From the NCBI GenBank assembly GCA_003008705.1, contig PDUO01000093.1:4041-32303 (forward strand): a stretch of DNA of 28,263 nt. Reading direction: 5' to 3'. Both the position numbers and the translations under genes were made by a program. Numbering within the stretch: the first letter of the stretch is position 1; each line of letters opens with the position of its first letter. Shown in pieces: positions 1-10,518 of the stretch. The notes below the pieces were generated by a model. The model saw only the letters and a list, made by a program, of their open reading frames with translations, searched no databases and was not told the origin of the DNA. The DNA is from Pezicula radicicola. Taxonomy: Eukaryota; Ascomycota; Leotiomycetes; Helotiales; Dermateaceae.

Positions 1-1955
1 TATACTATTTATATAATTATAGTTTTATTTAATTTTAAAATTAAATAATATAATACTATTAATATCTTTATTAATATAAAATTATTTAATTTAATATTAT
101 ATTAATTTCTAAAGAGATTTAAACTATTAATAAACTAGAATTATATATTAAAAGATATTAATTAAAAGTTCTTTCTTATAATATAGATAACTTTATATAA
201 TCTTAAAATATTCTTATATTATTAATATTATCTTTTAATTTATATATTAGAAGAATTAAATATTTATTAAATATCTAGAGTTAATTATTTATTTATTAAT
301 AAATAAATTAAAATCTTATTCTTTATTAATAATATTCTATTTATTTATTATAAATATAATTAAATAAAAGTCTTTAAACTTAAATCTAANCTTCTTAATA
401 GATTTAAAATTTATAAACTAGATAATATTAATTACTTTCTTAGTATTAAAGTTATTTAAAATAAATCTAATAAAAAACTCTAACTTATTTAAGATTCTTA
501 TATTAAGAAACTTATAATTAAATTTAATATAAATATTTTAAAAAAAGTACTATTAATATTTATTCTAATTTATAAATATCTTTTAAATAATAATAAATTT
601 ATAACTCTAAAAATTTAAACTAAATATTAATAAAAAGTAAATAGTAGTAACTTTAGTATTATTTATACTAGACTAGATATTATATATTTTATATTAATAC
701 TAGTATAATTTTTAAAGAATCTTTTAAAACTCTATATAGTAGTAATTAATTAACTCTTAGAATATTTATAATATATTTAATTTTAGACTCTTTTATATAA
801 TAAAAATAAACTAGATAAACTAATTATAAACTTATATAATATATTTAATAATATAGTATATATAGATTATATATTAATATATTATAATTTCTAAAATTAT
901 ATAAAGATACTCTTTAGAGAGTTAATTTATTAGAAAGTAATAATATAAAAAAGTTTTATAATATTTAATATTAAAGTTAAATTAATAACTTTATCTCTAA
1001 TTATATAGAAACTAATTTAATAGTTTTAATTTTTTAAATTAATTAAATTTAAATCTATAAGTACTCTAATATTATATTATAATAATTAATAAATAATTTA
1101 TCTTTTAATTATTAATATATTAAAACTTAAAACTAAACTAAAGTATATTAATATTTATTAAAGCTAGTTATAATAAAAGGTTTAATATAATTATATTTAT
1201 ATAAATTAGATTCTAACTAATAAAATAATAGTTAATAGTTTTATAAAGTTATTATTAGTTTAGAAATATATTAATTTTATTTATTAATTAGATTTAATAA
1301 ATATAAAATATCTAGTTTATTTAGTAATTTAATAGTTTAAATTTAATATAAAATAAACTAATTCTAATATAAAATAATTTATATATCTATCTCTTAAACC
1401 TCTTATAAATCTTTAACTAATCTTTTAATACCTTTATTAAATTATAGTTCTTAAATTAATAATTATAGTATATTTACTTAAAGTATATTTTAAATATATT
1501 TAAAACTATTAAAGTTTAAAGATACTAGTTAATAATCTTATATAATTATTTTTATACTTTTAAATATTATATTTTTTTAAATTAATAGAATTACTATAAG
1601 AATTACTTTTATTTCTTATTTATATTATTTTTTTATATAATTAAAATTCTATTAAATTTTATTTAAATCTTTAAATAGTTTTATTTTCTATCTATATAGA
1701 TAATTACTTTTATTCTATAAGGTTTATATATATAATCTATTTCTAGTCTTTCTTTTTTTAAGTTTATAAAGGTATATTATCTAGTAATTATATATTCTTT
1801 ATATTAGAATTATAGTATTAAATATATTCTTATTTTATCTCTTATATTATATAAAAATATCTTATATATATAGAGTAAGTTATATATACTTTATATATCT
1901 AAAATAGTCTATTTTATATAGTATTTAAGCCTTTTATAATACCTCCTACTTTGTA
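1..1955. repeat. AT-only block, RIP-like degenerate DNA
   Basis: The sequence is almost entirely A and T, with only scattered G and C, and it changes abruptly to ordinary composition near 1950-2000. No open frame of useful length exists. This is how heavily RIP-mutated transposon DNA looks in AT-isochore ascomycete genomes. One ambiguous base (n) sits at 390. A copia ghost is recognisable inside it at about 655-1040 and is listed separately. Nothing else was identified. Confidence 0.8.
655..1040 (+). mobile_element. ghost of a copia RT/RNase H region in AT-rich DNA
   Basis: Read on the plus strand in the frame of 'agt att att tat', the translation keeps the order of the copia RT-to-RNase H transition despite many stops. 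TRLDIIYFILIL matches the usual 'TRPDIAYAVSIL'. FLKN..KLY and LLEYL match the 'NPSK.H..AVKRVLRYLKGT' segment, and QKSFIIFNIKVKLITLSLI matches 'QKSVALSTTEAEYIALSLA'. Substitutions are in the direction expected from C-to-T and G-to-A mutation. The family alignment is from memory of the domain and the match is partial, so limits are approximate. Element ends and LTRs were not found. Confidence 0.5.
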
Positions 1956-1959
1956 TATT

Positions 1960-2000
1960 AAACCTACTAGTCGGCCTCTCTTTTAGACGGCTAGTACTTA
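1960..2000. repeat. imperfect inverted repeat at the AT-block edge
   Basis: ACTAGTCGGCC and, about ten bases on, GACGGCTAGT form an imperfect palindrome exactly where the AT-only block meets normal-composition DNA. It could be an element terminus or the remains of an insertion junction. No target duplication was found. Confidence 0.35.
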
Positions 2001-2009
2001 TAATTCACT

Positions 2010-2800
2010 CATTATATATATATACAATTTCCACTAGTTCGAAGCTCAATAGGTGTGCATTGGAAAATCAATGCTACCACGGTAGCAATACAGTGTAGGA
2101 TTGTAAAAGCTATAGTAAGCCAAATGACTATCCTCAATCGTGGCGAGACAAATATTCGAAGGTAAAAGGCAAGAACCGAGAGTTTAGCAAAGGCGAGGCA
2201 AAGTATATAGCAGAAGCTACCGACCCAAAGCACCTAGGAAATAGTTTATTAGTATAAAAACGAATGGGGGATTAGGCAAGACCAAATAATACCAGGAAGA
2301 TCTCAGATAAGTTGGCAAGTGGGATATCCCAGATATGTCTTGTGCCGCCGAGGCTGGCGACTAAGTTCCAAAGAGTTAGAGTCTATTAGATCAAGTAAAT
2401 GAATAATAAACTGAAAGGATTATTGTCATTTCCAAACAGTGGTCCGTTGAAATGCTCACATTTACAACCTATCCCGAATAGTGCGAATATAAAGGCCTGT
2501 TACCATAGATATGTTTTAGCTCTCAACTATAGGTGTACTGTCCCTAATTTGTTTAAGTCTTACCAAGGTTATAGTAATCAGTAAATCATCTCTCCCAATG
2601 AATCTCACCATTCGCACCCTCACATAGAGCCTTATGAGGACGAAAATAGTGGTAACGCTAGTTATTATACCTAAATAGGCATATTGCTGGGCTTCTCGGT
2701 TCACAGGGTTCTGTACACAGTATATAGTTAGGACATAGTCAGGGCTTTTTAGGCAGTAAATAAATACTATATAATTCGGCACCGGATAGGAGGCCATCAT
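2010..2800 (-). pseudogene. truncated fungal rhodopsin-domain (PTH11-like) membrane protein
   Basis: Three exons can be assembled: 2800-2564, 2382-2293 and 2233-about 2012. Introns are 2563-2383 (GTAAGA donor, rather long) and 2292-2234 (TACTAAT branch, TTCCTAG acceptor). All junctions are in phase 0. The protein starts MASYPVPNY and has a hydrophobic helix followed by RLYVRVRMVRFIGRDDLL. It continues with WNLVASLGGTRHIWDIP and further helices around AKLSVLAFYLRIF. The R-DD, GG-RHIWD and K-S-FYLRIF motifs in this order mark the fungal-specific seven-helix rhodopsin-domain family of plasma-membrane proteins, some of which (PTH11) act in surface sensing. The last recognisable piece is IFQCTPIELRTSGNCI, after which the reading frame runs into the AT-only block, so the C-terminal helices are missing. 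Confidence 0.65.
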
Positions 2801-2829
2801 GCTAATATAGTACGTAGTCTTGCTAGGTC

Positions 2830-3340
2830 CTAACGAAAGTCCTGGCCCGTAAGCGAATAAACTGAGTATTCCTTAGAACTAAGGTCGTGTGACTCTTAAG
2901 TTGTTTTAATGTCGAACAGAGGAGAAAAAAAACCAGCAATATTTTAAAAGCAAGGACTTACTTATAGGGTTGGAATCTTTTTGTTATTAATATTTTTATC
3001 CTCCTAGAAACGGTTGTGGCGTAAGGGCAATGGGCAAAATGCGGCCAAGCAACTTGATCTAGCTTGATCTACGTAAAATGATAGGCGTAAAGGTACACTA
3101 TAAAAAATCGTCGGATTTCTGGTTGCATGTCTGTGGGTGTGGATGAAAGCGGCGCGCACTAATTAGATTATGTGAAATGCTTAGCCATGACGGAAAATAA
3201 GGCGCATCGGCTGCTCCTTAGAGCGTAGGTGGGATAAAGTCTATTGGCGGAGCTGGGCAGAGCAATCCGATACTAACCGAAAACATACCTTTCGCTCTTA
3301 ACAATTTTACTCATTTAGAAAGTATAGTACTGTCAGTGAT
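2830..3340. other. no recognisable gene
   Basis: About 500 bases of ordinary composition upstream of the rhodopsin-like relic. All frames are broken by stops. No conserved protein motif or clear repeat was seen. Confidence 0.5.
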
Positions 3341-3345
3341 CGGAA

Positions 3346-3380
3346 TGGTCTGGTCTGGACCTGGGGTCCAGACCAGACCA
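3346..3380. repeat. perfect 16-bp inverted repeat with 3-nt loop
   Basis: TGGTCTGGTCTGGACC at 3346-3361 is followed by three bases and then by its exact reverse complement at 3365-3380. Each arm is itself built of a TGGTC repeat. CAGTGATCGG lies just upstream at 3334 and resembles an hAT-type terminal sequence. The hairpin ends one base before the first recognisable hAT transposase codons, so it probably belongs to the end or sub-terminal region of the same element. Confidence 0.75.
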
Positions 3381-3381
3381 C

Positions 3382-4460
3382 CAAATCCATATATCGTTTG
3401 ATTTATAGTCGTCACCAAATAACCTATCAATGCTAGGGCTCTGTGGCTATTTTATTGATAACCAGTAGAAAGCTTGCACTATAATTTTAGGGGTAAAGTA
3501 TCTTGTAAGCCCTCATAGTGGAAAGAGCATGGCAGAATTGATAATTGAGGTCCTTGATGCATATAAACTTGGCCATGGGCTTGGTTATTGTGTCCTGGAT
3601 AATGCAGACAACAACGACCACTGTATTAAAGCAGTACAACAACATCTCAATTCGCAGGGCATTCTATGGCATGGCGATGAGCACCGTCTTCGCTGCTTTG
3701 GCCATGTTGTTAATTTGATTGCTGAAGTATTTCTAGCTAATAAACTACCAAAAGCAGCTCGAAAGAGACGTACCCTGGTGATCATAAGCCTGAACGACCC
3801 AAAGATGCTATTGCAAAAGCTTCATAATATCGTGATATTTGTCTTAGCTACAGCTCAAAGAATCGAGAAGTTCGAAGAGATTAATAAATCCTCAAATGAT
3901 GAGATATTACACCCAACTAAGGACCAGGCTACTCACTGGTTCTCTACTCGTTCCATGTTAAAAAGAGCTGTTATAATAAGAACAACAATTGAGATATTTG
4001 TGAGCCTTCATTTAGTGTCAAAAGGGTTAAATGAGAAGAACTTATCAACTGAGGATTTGTCTCCTGACGATTGGAATTATATTGCAGAGGTTGTTACTTT
4101 TGTGGATCCATTATTTGAAATTGCAAAATCACTTGAAGGGGAAGAGGAATCAGGTGCGTTCGATTTTATTTTGAATTTACTTCTATTTTATTTTTATTAA
4201 TTCTCTATAGGTACAAATGGATGGCACACCAATTACTCCCAACTTACGATTTAATCAAATCAAAAATGGAGGAGTAGCTTTATGAATTCGAAATTAATAA
4301 TATTGATTAGTTAAATCTAGTCGAAATTATAGAGATTCGTTTTCAGGTTAATATTATTAATACTCTTAAAAAGCTGGAGAAATACAAAAAGCTGCTTACA
4401 TCTCCTATATATATAGCGGCTGCGTACGAACTGGAAAATATTCTCAAAATGCGGAGGTGA
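3382..4460 (+). pseudogene. hAT-family transposase relic
   Basis: The frame upstream of the ATG at 3529 is clearly coding: IHISFDL-stop-SSPN and GYFIDNQ-stop-KA correspond to the hAT motifs 'DLWTSPN' and 'HFID..W'. Both stops, TAG at 3406 and 3466, replace tryptophan (TGG to TAG). HSGKSMAELI matches 'HTGENIA', followed by the acidic DNADNND segment, then RLRCFGHVVNL and DQATHWFSTRSML. A possible 57-bp intron spans 4154-4210. After it WMAHQLLPTYDL and LLTSPIYIAAAYEL continue in a shifted frame and end at TGA 4458-4460. The family is a DDE cut-and-paste transposase. The N-terminal BED zinc finger and the C-terminal hATC dimerisation region are missing or unrecognisable, so the copy is dead. Confidence 0.8.
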
Positions 4461-4605
4461 CAGTGGCGAGGCTGTGTGGTTACCCAGTTAGAACAAAATA
4501 TTTACATTGTTTGCACATGCTAGGCCAAAATTTCTAGCTTAGTGGTACGATCTTATTAGACTAGTTTAATATCTTTTATCAAACATCCACCCTGTCAATA
4601 ACCAG

Positions 4606-5625
4606 AGCTCACGCCGAGCAAAAATCATACATACATGTAACACCAGGTATCAAAAACTGCGGTGTCTCTCTACTAATAATTTCTGCCGCTTGATTGAAAC
4701 TTACCCGGCTCTTATCTGTATCCCCGATTTTCCAATATGCTAAGGAAAGAAAAAGGTGAATCACACCACGGGTAAAGACGTCCTCTTTAGAAGGGTTGTA
4801 CATTTTATTCCACTAAAACGCGGTCTGCTACCGCACAACTACTTGCGAGGGCTCGGAAATACGCACCCAAGCAATATGTATTCGTATATGCCTAACTTGG
4901 TCATTTATATCGTGTTCGGGAAGCTTGTTGTAGATGGCCAAGACGTCTTTGATCAAACATTCCACAACGCTTTATCGACTGCGTATAATTTCGATTTCGA
5001 GTAAGGAGAGAAGTAAACGTCGGAAATGCCTCGAGGACTAGTCATACACTCGCAGTTGTTCGATTTCAGGACTCCCTAATTTTTCTACCTCCTCTAAATA
5101 TACTACATGGGCTATTGAAAGATTTTTGCGTTTTAAGTAGTCTACTTCGCAATATACATCGGCGAGATAGGACTTAATAAGAAATCGCTCAGAGTCTTGA
5201 GATTTCATTGCCGCAAGGCAGCCTTCAAAAGCAAACTTTGCTTTCTCAAAGAGGCTACCACCTTTATATGACTGCCCAAGGACTTTGAGTCTGGTCCGAA
5301 GTACGTATAGCTGCATGCTTGATGGATTATCGCCCGGAATCCACTTTTGTGCTTCTTCGTACACCTTTCCATGGTTAAAGTAGAAGGCCTACTTCTCGGC
5401 TTGAGAGAGATGTAGAAGCCCAAGGAGAGAATGCAACCTAGGGTTTGCCCTAGTGAATGTACAGTCAAAGAATTGTTTTATCATGGACTGAGAATCGGAT
5501 ATCTTCTTACTAAGACGGAGCAGAACACTTTCCCTATGCAGAATCATGACCTGTAGTAGCTTGTCTCGGATCTTTGCACAACCCGGCAGCTATATTAAGC
5601 AAAGTATTTTCGATTTCTCATCCTC
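4606..5625 (-). pseudogene. TPR-like C-terminal half of a large RIP-inactivated gene
   Basis: One minus-strand frame is coding in character from about 5625 to 4609 (roughly 340 codons). It is interrupted only by TAG or TAA triplets at 5590, 5389, 5038, 4972, 4828 and 4813. Each is explained by CAG/CAA changing at a CpA. The translation is rich in paired amphipathic helices, for example KWIPGDNPSSMQLYVLRTRL, YKGGSLFEKAKFAFEGCLAA, HLFLSLAYWKIGDTDKSR and VSFNQAAEIISRE. These have the W/L-x2-L-G-Y-x8-A pattern of tetratricopeptide repeats, which form protein-binding superhelices. Such repeats often end fungal NLR-like proteins, but no NB-ARC or NACHT motif was found upstream, so that idea is unproven. 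A one-base frameshift near 5625 separates this half from the upstream half. Confidence 0.6.
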
Positions 5626-7524
5626 CCGAACTTGGAAGCTGCGATAAGGGCTTCCACAGCATCTTCGCTTGGGGGAATCTCAAGACCTATTTCTGCGAAA
5701 AGTCGCAGGAGATGTTGGTGGACGCGCAGCAAATGTTTTCCAATAAATCTAAATCTAAAAGGGGTAAGCGATAGGGTAAAGGGAATAAAGTATTGTTTCG
5801 TGCTTACGAAGATTCGAGGATCTGATCTTGAGGAAAGATATAATAGCATAGTTCAAAGGCCCGATGAAGCCAGTACGCTTTGTTTTGATCATACAAAATT
5901 CGAGTTGGTTCATGCTGATAGATGTAGGTTTGAAGACCGTCTGTCGCTCCTTTGTGGATTATCGACTGCGAGATAAGTTCCTCGACATTCTGTTTGAGTT
6001 CTGTCTCGTTTGAGAGAAGATCCACCAGATCCCGACGAAGGCCAGCATCCTGTGGTGCAACTTCCTCAAGCTCGCCATGCTCGCTCCATCGAGCTTGTGG
6101 AGATAGCGTACGATCAATCATAAATTTTGGGATATGACTGCCCATGGCATAGAACAATGGCGGTATAGATGTCCGTAGCGATATATAACCCGCTGAAATC
6201 GTCGAGAATATCCTCGTGTGAATGCGTCCCATATCCTGAGCAGTTTCTAGTACATTCTGGCCTTGACTAGCTGGATAATATAGCTCATGTCCAAAATTGC
6301 CTGAAACCGCTCCAGTGATTAGACAGCTATGAATGCGATGTACTTGCGGTAATGTAGATAAAGTGATTGGGGATAGTGATGATCCAGTCGCCACTGAAGG
6401 AGTATTCGACGCAATCTTCTGTTCCGCGGTCATAGCACTATTATCTTTTCGTTTTTTCGACGGTCGGGGCAAGCTGTTTGCGTGGCGTCGGAGACATCTC
6501 TGCAAGATGATCTGTCGAATGCGTCGACCAAGTTTACGGATATTTTCACTCTGTGCTTGTTCCTCCTAGACGCTTCTAACAACAGGTTCTATCCAGTTAT
6601 TGAATTTCTCTTGATCTAATTGCAGTTTTCTTTCTACACTTTCACCTGTTAGCTTTGATACGGGTTGAAGATACTGCCGTACTTACGTCGACCAGCTAAT
6701 ACTCGAAGGCAGGACCAACAGGATACCGTCACCGAATTTCCCCGTGAGCATGTTATATTTGCGGACTGCCTTCACCTGCTGCCGCAGCCTAGAAACCCTC
6801 GCATCGTTGCCCGTAACAGCAGATCCCAAAATGTGGCGTCCAAGATCCAAATATTCATAGTTGAATGCTGTTTCCTGCTCGGGATATAGTGCATTAAAGC
6901 AGTCGAACCAGAACAAAGATAGATAACGTCTTTGCAAACAATTTTGATGGCTCTGTGGCTTGATCCGAGTGGTCGCATCAAATACAAACGAAAGGGGTTG
7001 TCGCAATTCTCTGGTGGTAGGAAGCTATAAGAGGTAGATGTCCAAAAGAGAGTAGGATCTCTACTCCAGAAGAATGTTTCATTTTCGGTCGGTCTCTGCT
7101 CCTCAGGTACAATGATTTGATATGTATTGCTTGCAATTGTGATTGCTTTAACTGCTGTTGCTGAGGAGGTTCCAAATCTTGGCGGTATTTGGATTTTAGA
7201 TATTCTCTGATTTCGCCATGCTAGAGTAGAAGCATTTAGTGACCTTATGGGAACCCAGCCCCTGTGACATATCTGCTCACATAATCTGTCGAGAGCTTCT
7301 GACCTCTCTGAAGGCTGCAGCGCATGCAGCTGATCAACGATAGAGCTCACACTAAGGCCGTTTCCCGTTATTTGTGGTACAAGGCTCCACACAAGAAACA
7401 CCTTTGGAGTCTGGAAAAAGAGGCGACGTTGGGCCGTTGCGATGGTTCTAACGCATCCGGTAAGATCAGATTGCGGTAATACATCAGACATCCTTTCCCG
7501 TTCATTGCCATAGTCTGCTTGCAA
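5595..7524 (-). pseudogene. N-terminal half of the same broken gene, unknown family
   Basis: Successive minus-strand segments read as one protein: 7524-about 7040 (MQADYGNERERMSD start), about 7030-6683, 6640-5804 and 5754-5595. A shift of frame or a very short intron lies near 7030. A GTAAGT donor follows SSISWS at 6689. A TAG at about 6565 lies inside RSV-stop-EEQAQSENIRKLGRR and again fits CAG to TAG. A well-formed intron (GTAAGC donor, CTTACCCCTTTTAG acceptor) joins FPQDQILESS to FRFIGKHLLRVHQHLLRLF. There is a basic stretch, LPRPSKKRKD. I do not recognise the domain. The FELCYYIF and LLRLFAEIG segments lead straight into the TPR-like half, so both belong to one gene. Exon phases do not all match, which fits decay. 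Confidence 0.45.
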
Positions 7525-8460
7525 GAATGTCCGTCTGCGCGAGTCCGAGGATTACAACCGAGAGAGTACCAATAACCGTAAGTGGCCAGGGTCTCAATTA
7601 TTGCACGATTTAGCAGTTGATCCGAGGCGCCCCCGTCCTGAATGTCTCTGCTAACTCATAGCATGAGTTTCTACTCCCTTTTCTTTGTACATCATTTATT
7701 CTTGCTGTTCTATGTCCATCGGCTCATGATCATTAGATTATACTAACGGTAGAGAGAATGGCCGAGGAAAGATTAACAGTTGTCCTTTGTTCGTCTATCT
7801 GTAGATACGGAGAATTCGGGTGCAGTGTACGATATATGGCGAAGTGCTTATTCTAAATTGCTTCCTATCAGGATCTTCCTATATAGGTAGCTTTCATTCC
7901 TAGACATTCCTTATACTTGAATGCACAAGATGAAGAATTGCGACAAGTTTGAAGAGTGAAAAGATTGCATCACTGTTGGATCACCAAACATGTATCTAGC
8001 CTCTCCTCTCCTCTTCTCTTCTCGTCTCTCCTTATTTCTCGCTCTTCGCCGCTGGAAGATGCTAAACTCCATTCCCCAATTAAAAGGTGGTATCTTTCTA
8101 ACAGCTGTCTAATTGCAACCTCTTGTTTCTCAGGGCTTGCAAGTACTAACACCCATCGTCGAAGCGCGAAATATCGAGGAGATTTCAACGAAATCTATGG
8201 TCCAACCATAGCAATATAATATTTACACAAGAATACGTTCGAAAATTATGAACATGTAGAAAACGCATTCTGAGAATACTTCAATCAAGAAATCTTTTCT
8301 AGGTGGCGAGCTTGATGACAATGCGAGCGAGAACTCGGTCTCGTAGACAGCCGTCCAGATTGGGCGGGCACCTCGGTTGGCTCCAGTAAAACTCCCTTCA
8401 CTCCAGAGAATGACAGATCATTGACTGTGAAAAGACTACTGAGAGCAAAGAGACTTTGGA
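7525..8460. other. intergenic, no recognisable gene
   Basis: This is upstream of the large broken gene. It includes a pyrimidine-rich run near 7998-8045 made of CTCTC/TCTTC steps. Short frames exist on both strands, but none shows conserved motifs or splice structure. Confidence 0.5.
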
Positions 8461-8599
8461 TGAAGAACGGCATTTAATCAGAGCTGGACGCCGCCAACCC
8501 CATTAGAGAGGAAAGTCACCTATACCACCAGCATTCTTCCGGAGCATCGCATCCAAGCTAATTCGGAAGCTGTAGGGTCTACGATGCCCAGTGAACTTC

Positions 8600-9010
8600 A
8601 ATAATCTAGAATTACAAAGTATCTTTGGGGAGATCAACGACAGTCTTACCCTAAATGAGCATTTAATATTTTGCGTCATCTCTTAGCAATTCTAAGCAAA
8701 CCTAGAGGACTCAGATGCACGGGAGTTCTACCGCTTTATCTTTTACCAAAGGTTGTAGCAAGAACGAGATTTGACTTTTGAAAGTTCAGGAATATTTGAA
8801 CCACCATTTCGACCAGGAAATGAACATCGAAGATGTAGTTCAAACCTGGGATGGGACGGTAGTGAGTTTATTGCCTCAGATTGAGAAAATAAATTGCTAA
8901 CAAAGGATAACCAACTCAGGAAGCAATCGGTGATAGAACCGGAGCTATTCTAGCTGAGAGGCAATATCCCCTCTGCATATGCGATGTTGCACAGCCCCAT
9001 TCCTTCCATA
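8600..9010 (+). pseudogene. weak coding relic, unknown
   Basis: On the plus strand ANLEDSDAREFYRFIFYQRL and ERDLTFE read in one frame with TAG/TAA in positions that would be glutamine. A second frame gives KVQEYLNHHFDQEMNIEDVV. That frame ends at a plausible intron near 8871-8938 (GTGAGT donor, TGCTAAC branch, AACTCAG acceptor) and continues with EAIGDRTGAILAERQYPLCI. The intron and helical character suggest an old gene. I cannot assign a family and the frame changes between segments. Confidence 0.3.
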
Positions 9011-9292
9011 TACTTGCATGTACATTGGTAGCTTCGCCGAGGGTCCAGAGTAGACCAAATATTTCTTTCTCTACTAGTGCATAATGGTTACTAGGCCAGC
9101 TAGCTGTGTTAGAGAAAAGGAGGCATGGACTTTTGCTTTCTTTCCTATGAATTTGCCGGAGAGCATAGAGTAGAAGTATCTTAGCTTCATCTTTATATTC
9201 ATTGCTGCTTCTGTTATTAGCCTTTAATACATAATCGCGGGACCTTAGTGTACTTCTTGCCTTTGGTATGAAAAATAAGAGACTGATAATAT

Positions 9293-10025
9293 CTAAGAGT
9301 GTAGTATTTGTAGCTCCTTTATATCACAGAATGCCTGGATGAAGTGATAAGTTAACATGATTCGAGAGTTGGCGCACAATTTGATATAGTTTAAAAAGTA
9401 GCCGGGATGACGGGACGGAATAAATAACTGTCTTTCTTCTCCAATTGGAACTCAACAAGGATTCAGAGCTTCACCAATTTTCCGGCTTGAAATCTCGCAA
9501 GCCAGTGAGTGGAGACAATGCCTCTAGTAAACCTAAGAATCAAATCTTAGCTTTCTGATTTGAAGGACCCTTTGAGGGAGATCGTGACACTCTTCATCAG
9601 ATGGATATTAGATGCCGCTAGGTTTGAAAGAAAAAAGCATCTAGTATACAAACGTTCTTGATGTTTAGACTAGAGGCCGTAGTAAATTGAATCAGTTCGT
9701 CCACGGTGCGTAACGTGTCCGATCTTGCCATAAACTCGTCGAAGGTCACTGTATGGTTATAATCAGACGCCGGTCGTTCCAGAAGAATAACCACGTCGCT
9801 TGACCCCTGGGCAAGCAAGCAGCATTTCTCAATTTCATTGTCCCTCTTCCCGTGTACGCTTCCAAACTCCTTGATAATAGCACTTATTCGGGCTTCTTGA
9901 TCTGAATTTAAGGGTTGAGGTACATGCTTTACTAGCTGAGGCATGCAGGACGGTATTGGGATTCCTAGACATACATCATTTTGACTTTCATTTATAATTT
10001 TGTTGTCAGGCACTAGATCTTCCAT
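9293..10025 (-). pseudogene. uracil-DNA-glycosylase-like protein, decayed
   Basis: The first 135 codons (10025-9618, MEDLVPDNKI start) are open and contain TVTFDEFMARSDTLRTVDEL and NIKNVCILDAFFFQ. These resemble the fungal UDG-like family pattern 'LTFDEF.ARS.TLR.VDELI' and 'VLDAF.F'. After TAG at about 9615 a shifted frame continues with YPSDEECHDLPQRVLQ, matching the family's 'DE.CH..L...L' segment. It ends with RQLFIPSRHPGYFLNYIK, like the 'SFHPA..V' motif that carries the catalytic-loop histidine. In that shifted frame there are TAA, TAG and TGA codons compatible with C-to-T mutation. The gene therefore appears once complete and now inactive. Family assignment is by remembered motifs, so it is moderate only. 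The start is 494 bases from the divergent GFA gene. Confidence 0.45.
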
Positions 10026-10044
10026 GGTATATAACGTCTATCCC

Positions 10045-10075
10045 TGCGTGCCGGAAAAGCATGCGTACCGGAAAA
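10045..10075. repeat. 17-bp-spaced direct repeat TGCGTRCCGGAAAA
   Basis: TGCGTGCCGGAAAA at 10045 and TGCGTACCGGAAAA at 10062 are two near-identical direct copies. They lie between the divergent starts of the UDG-like relic and the GFA gene. The spacing suggests either a paired binding site or a small local duplication. Confidence 0.35.
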
Positions 10076-10518
10076 AATAATAGGTACTTTGACTTTAAGT
10101 ATTTTAAAATCTATAAACATCTTGATATCCCGCACGTCCGAAAATATTTACGCCGTAATCTCATTTTATAAAGCCTAAGGCCAACAACAGTGGCAGGACA
10201 TCTGTGGCACCGGATGCGCCACACTTAGCTTAGTAATCATGTTGATGTAACCTAGGGGACTAAGAAAAAAGTTGCAATGTGTCCGCAGTGTTGACCACTT
10301 CCGGGGACGACTAGACTGTACATTGAATCAGGCTGTCTGCATTTCTGCTTTGTCTCTTGTCAACGCCTACCTGCTGTCTAGTCCACATCCAATTTTGAAG
10401 AGCAAAGATCCCTCGTAGGTAGTTATAGGCTTATAGCACCCTGCACTCTGAGATTCCATGATTGACCAATTCGTCGCTTCAGATCAGGACTTCACTCCAA
10501 GACCTCTCATTTCACAAG
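10076..10518. other. intergenic, upstream of the GFA gene
   Basis: This region serves as the presumed promoter of the plus-strand gene at 10519. No TATA box or recognisable operator stands out and no coding frame is supported. Confidence 0.4.

Noticed and set aside
4606..7524. Interpretation as an NLR-type immune receptor (NB-ARC/NACHT-TPR)
   Set aside because: The TPR-like half fits, but no P-loop or other NTPase motif was found upstream, so the NLR label was not used.
7956..8219. Overlapping open frames on both strands near a CT-rich run
   Set aside because: Composition is driven by the pyrimidine-rich run. There is no motif, splice structure or codon pattern of a gene.
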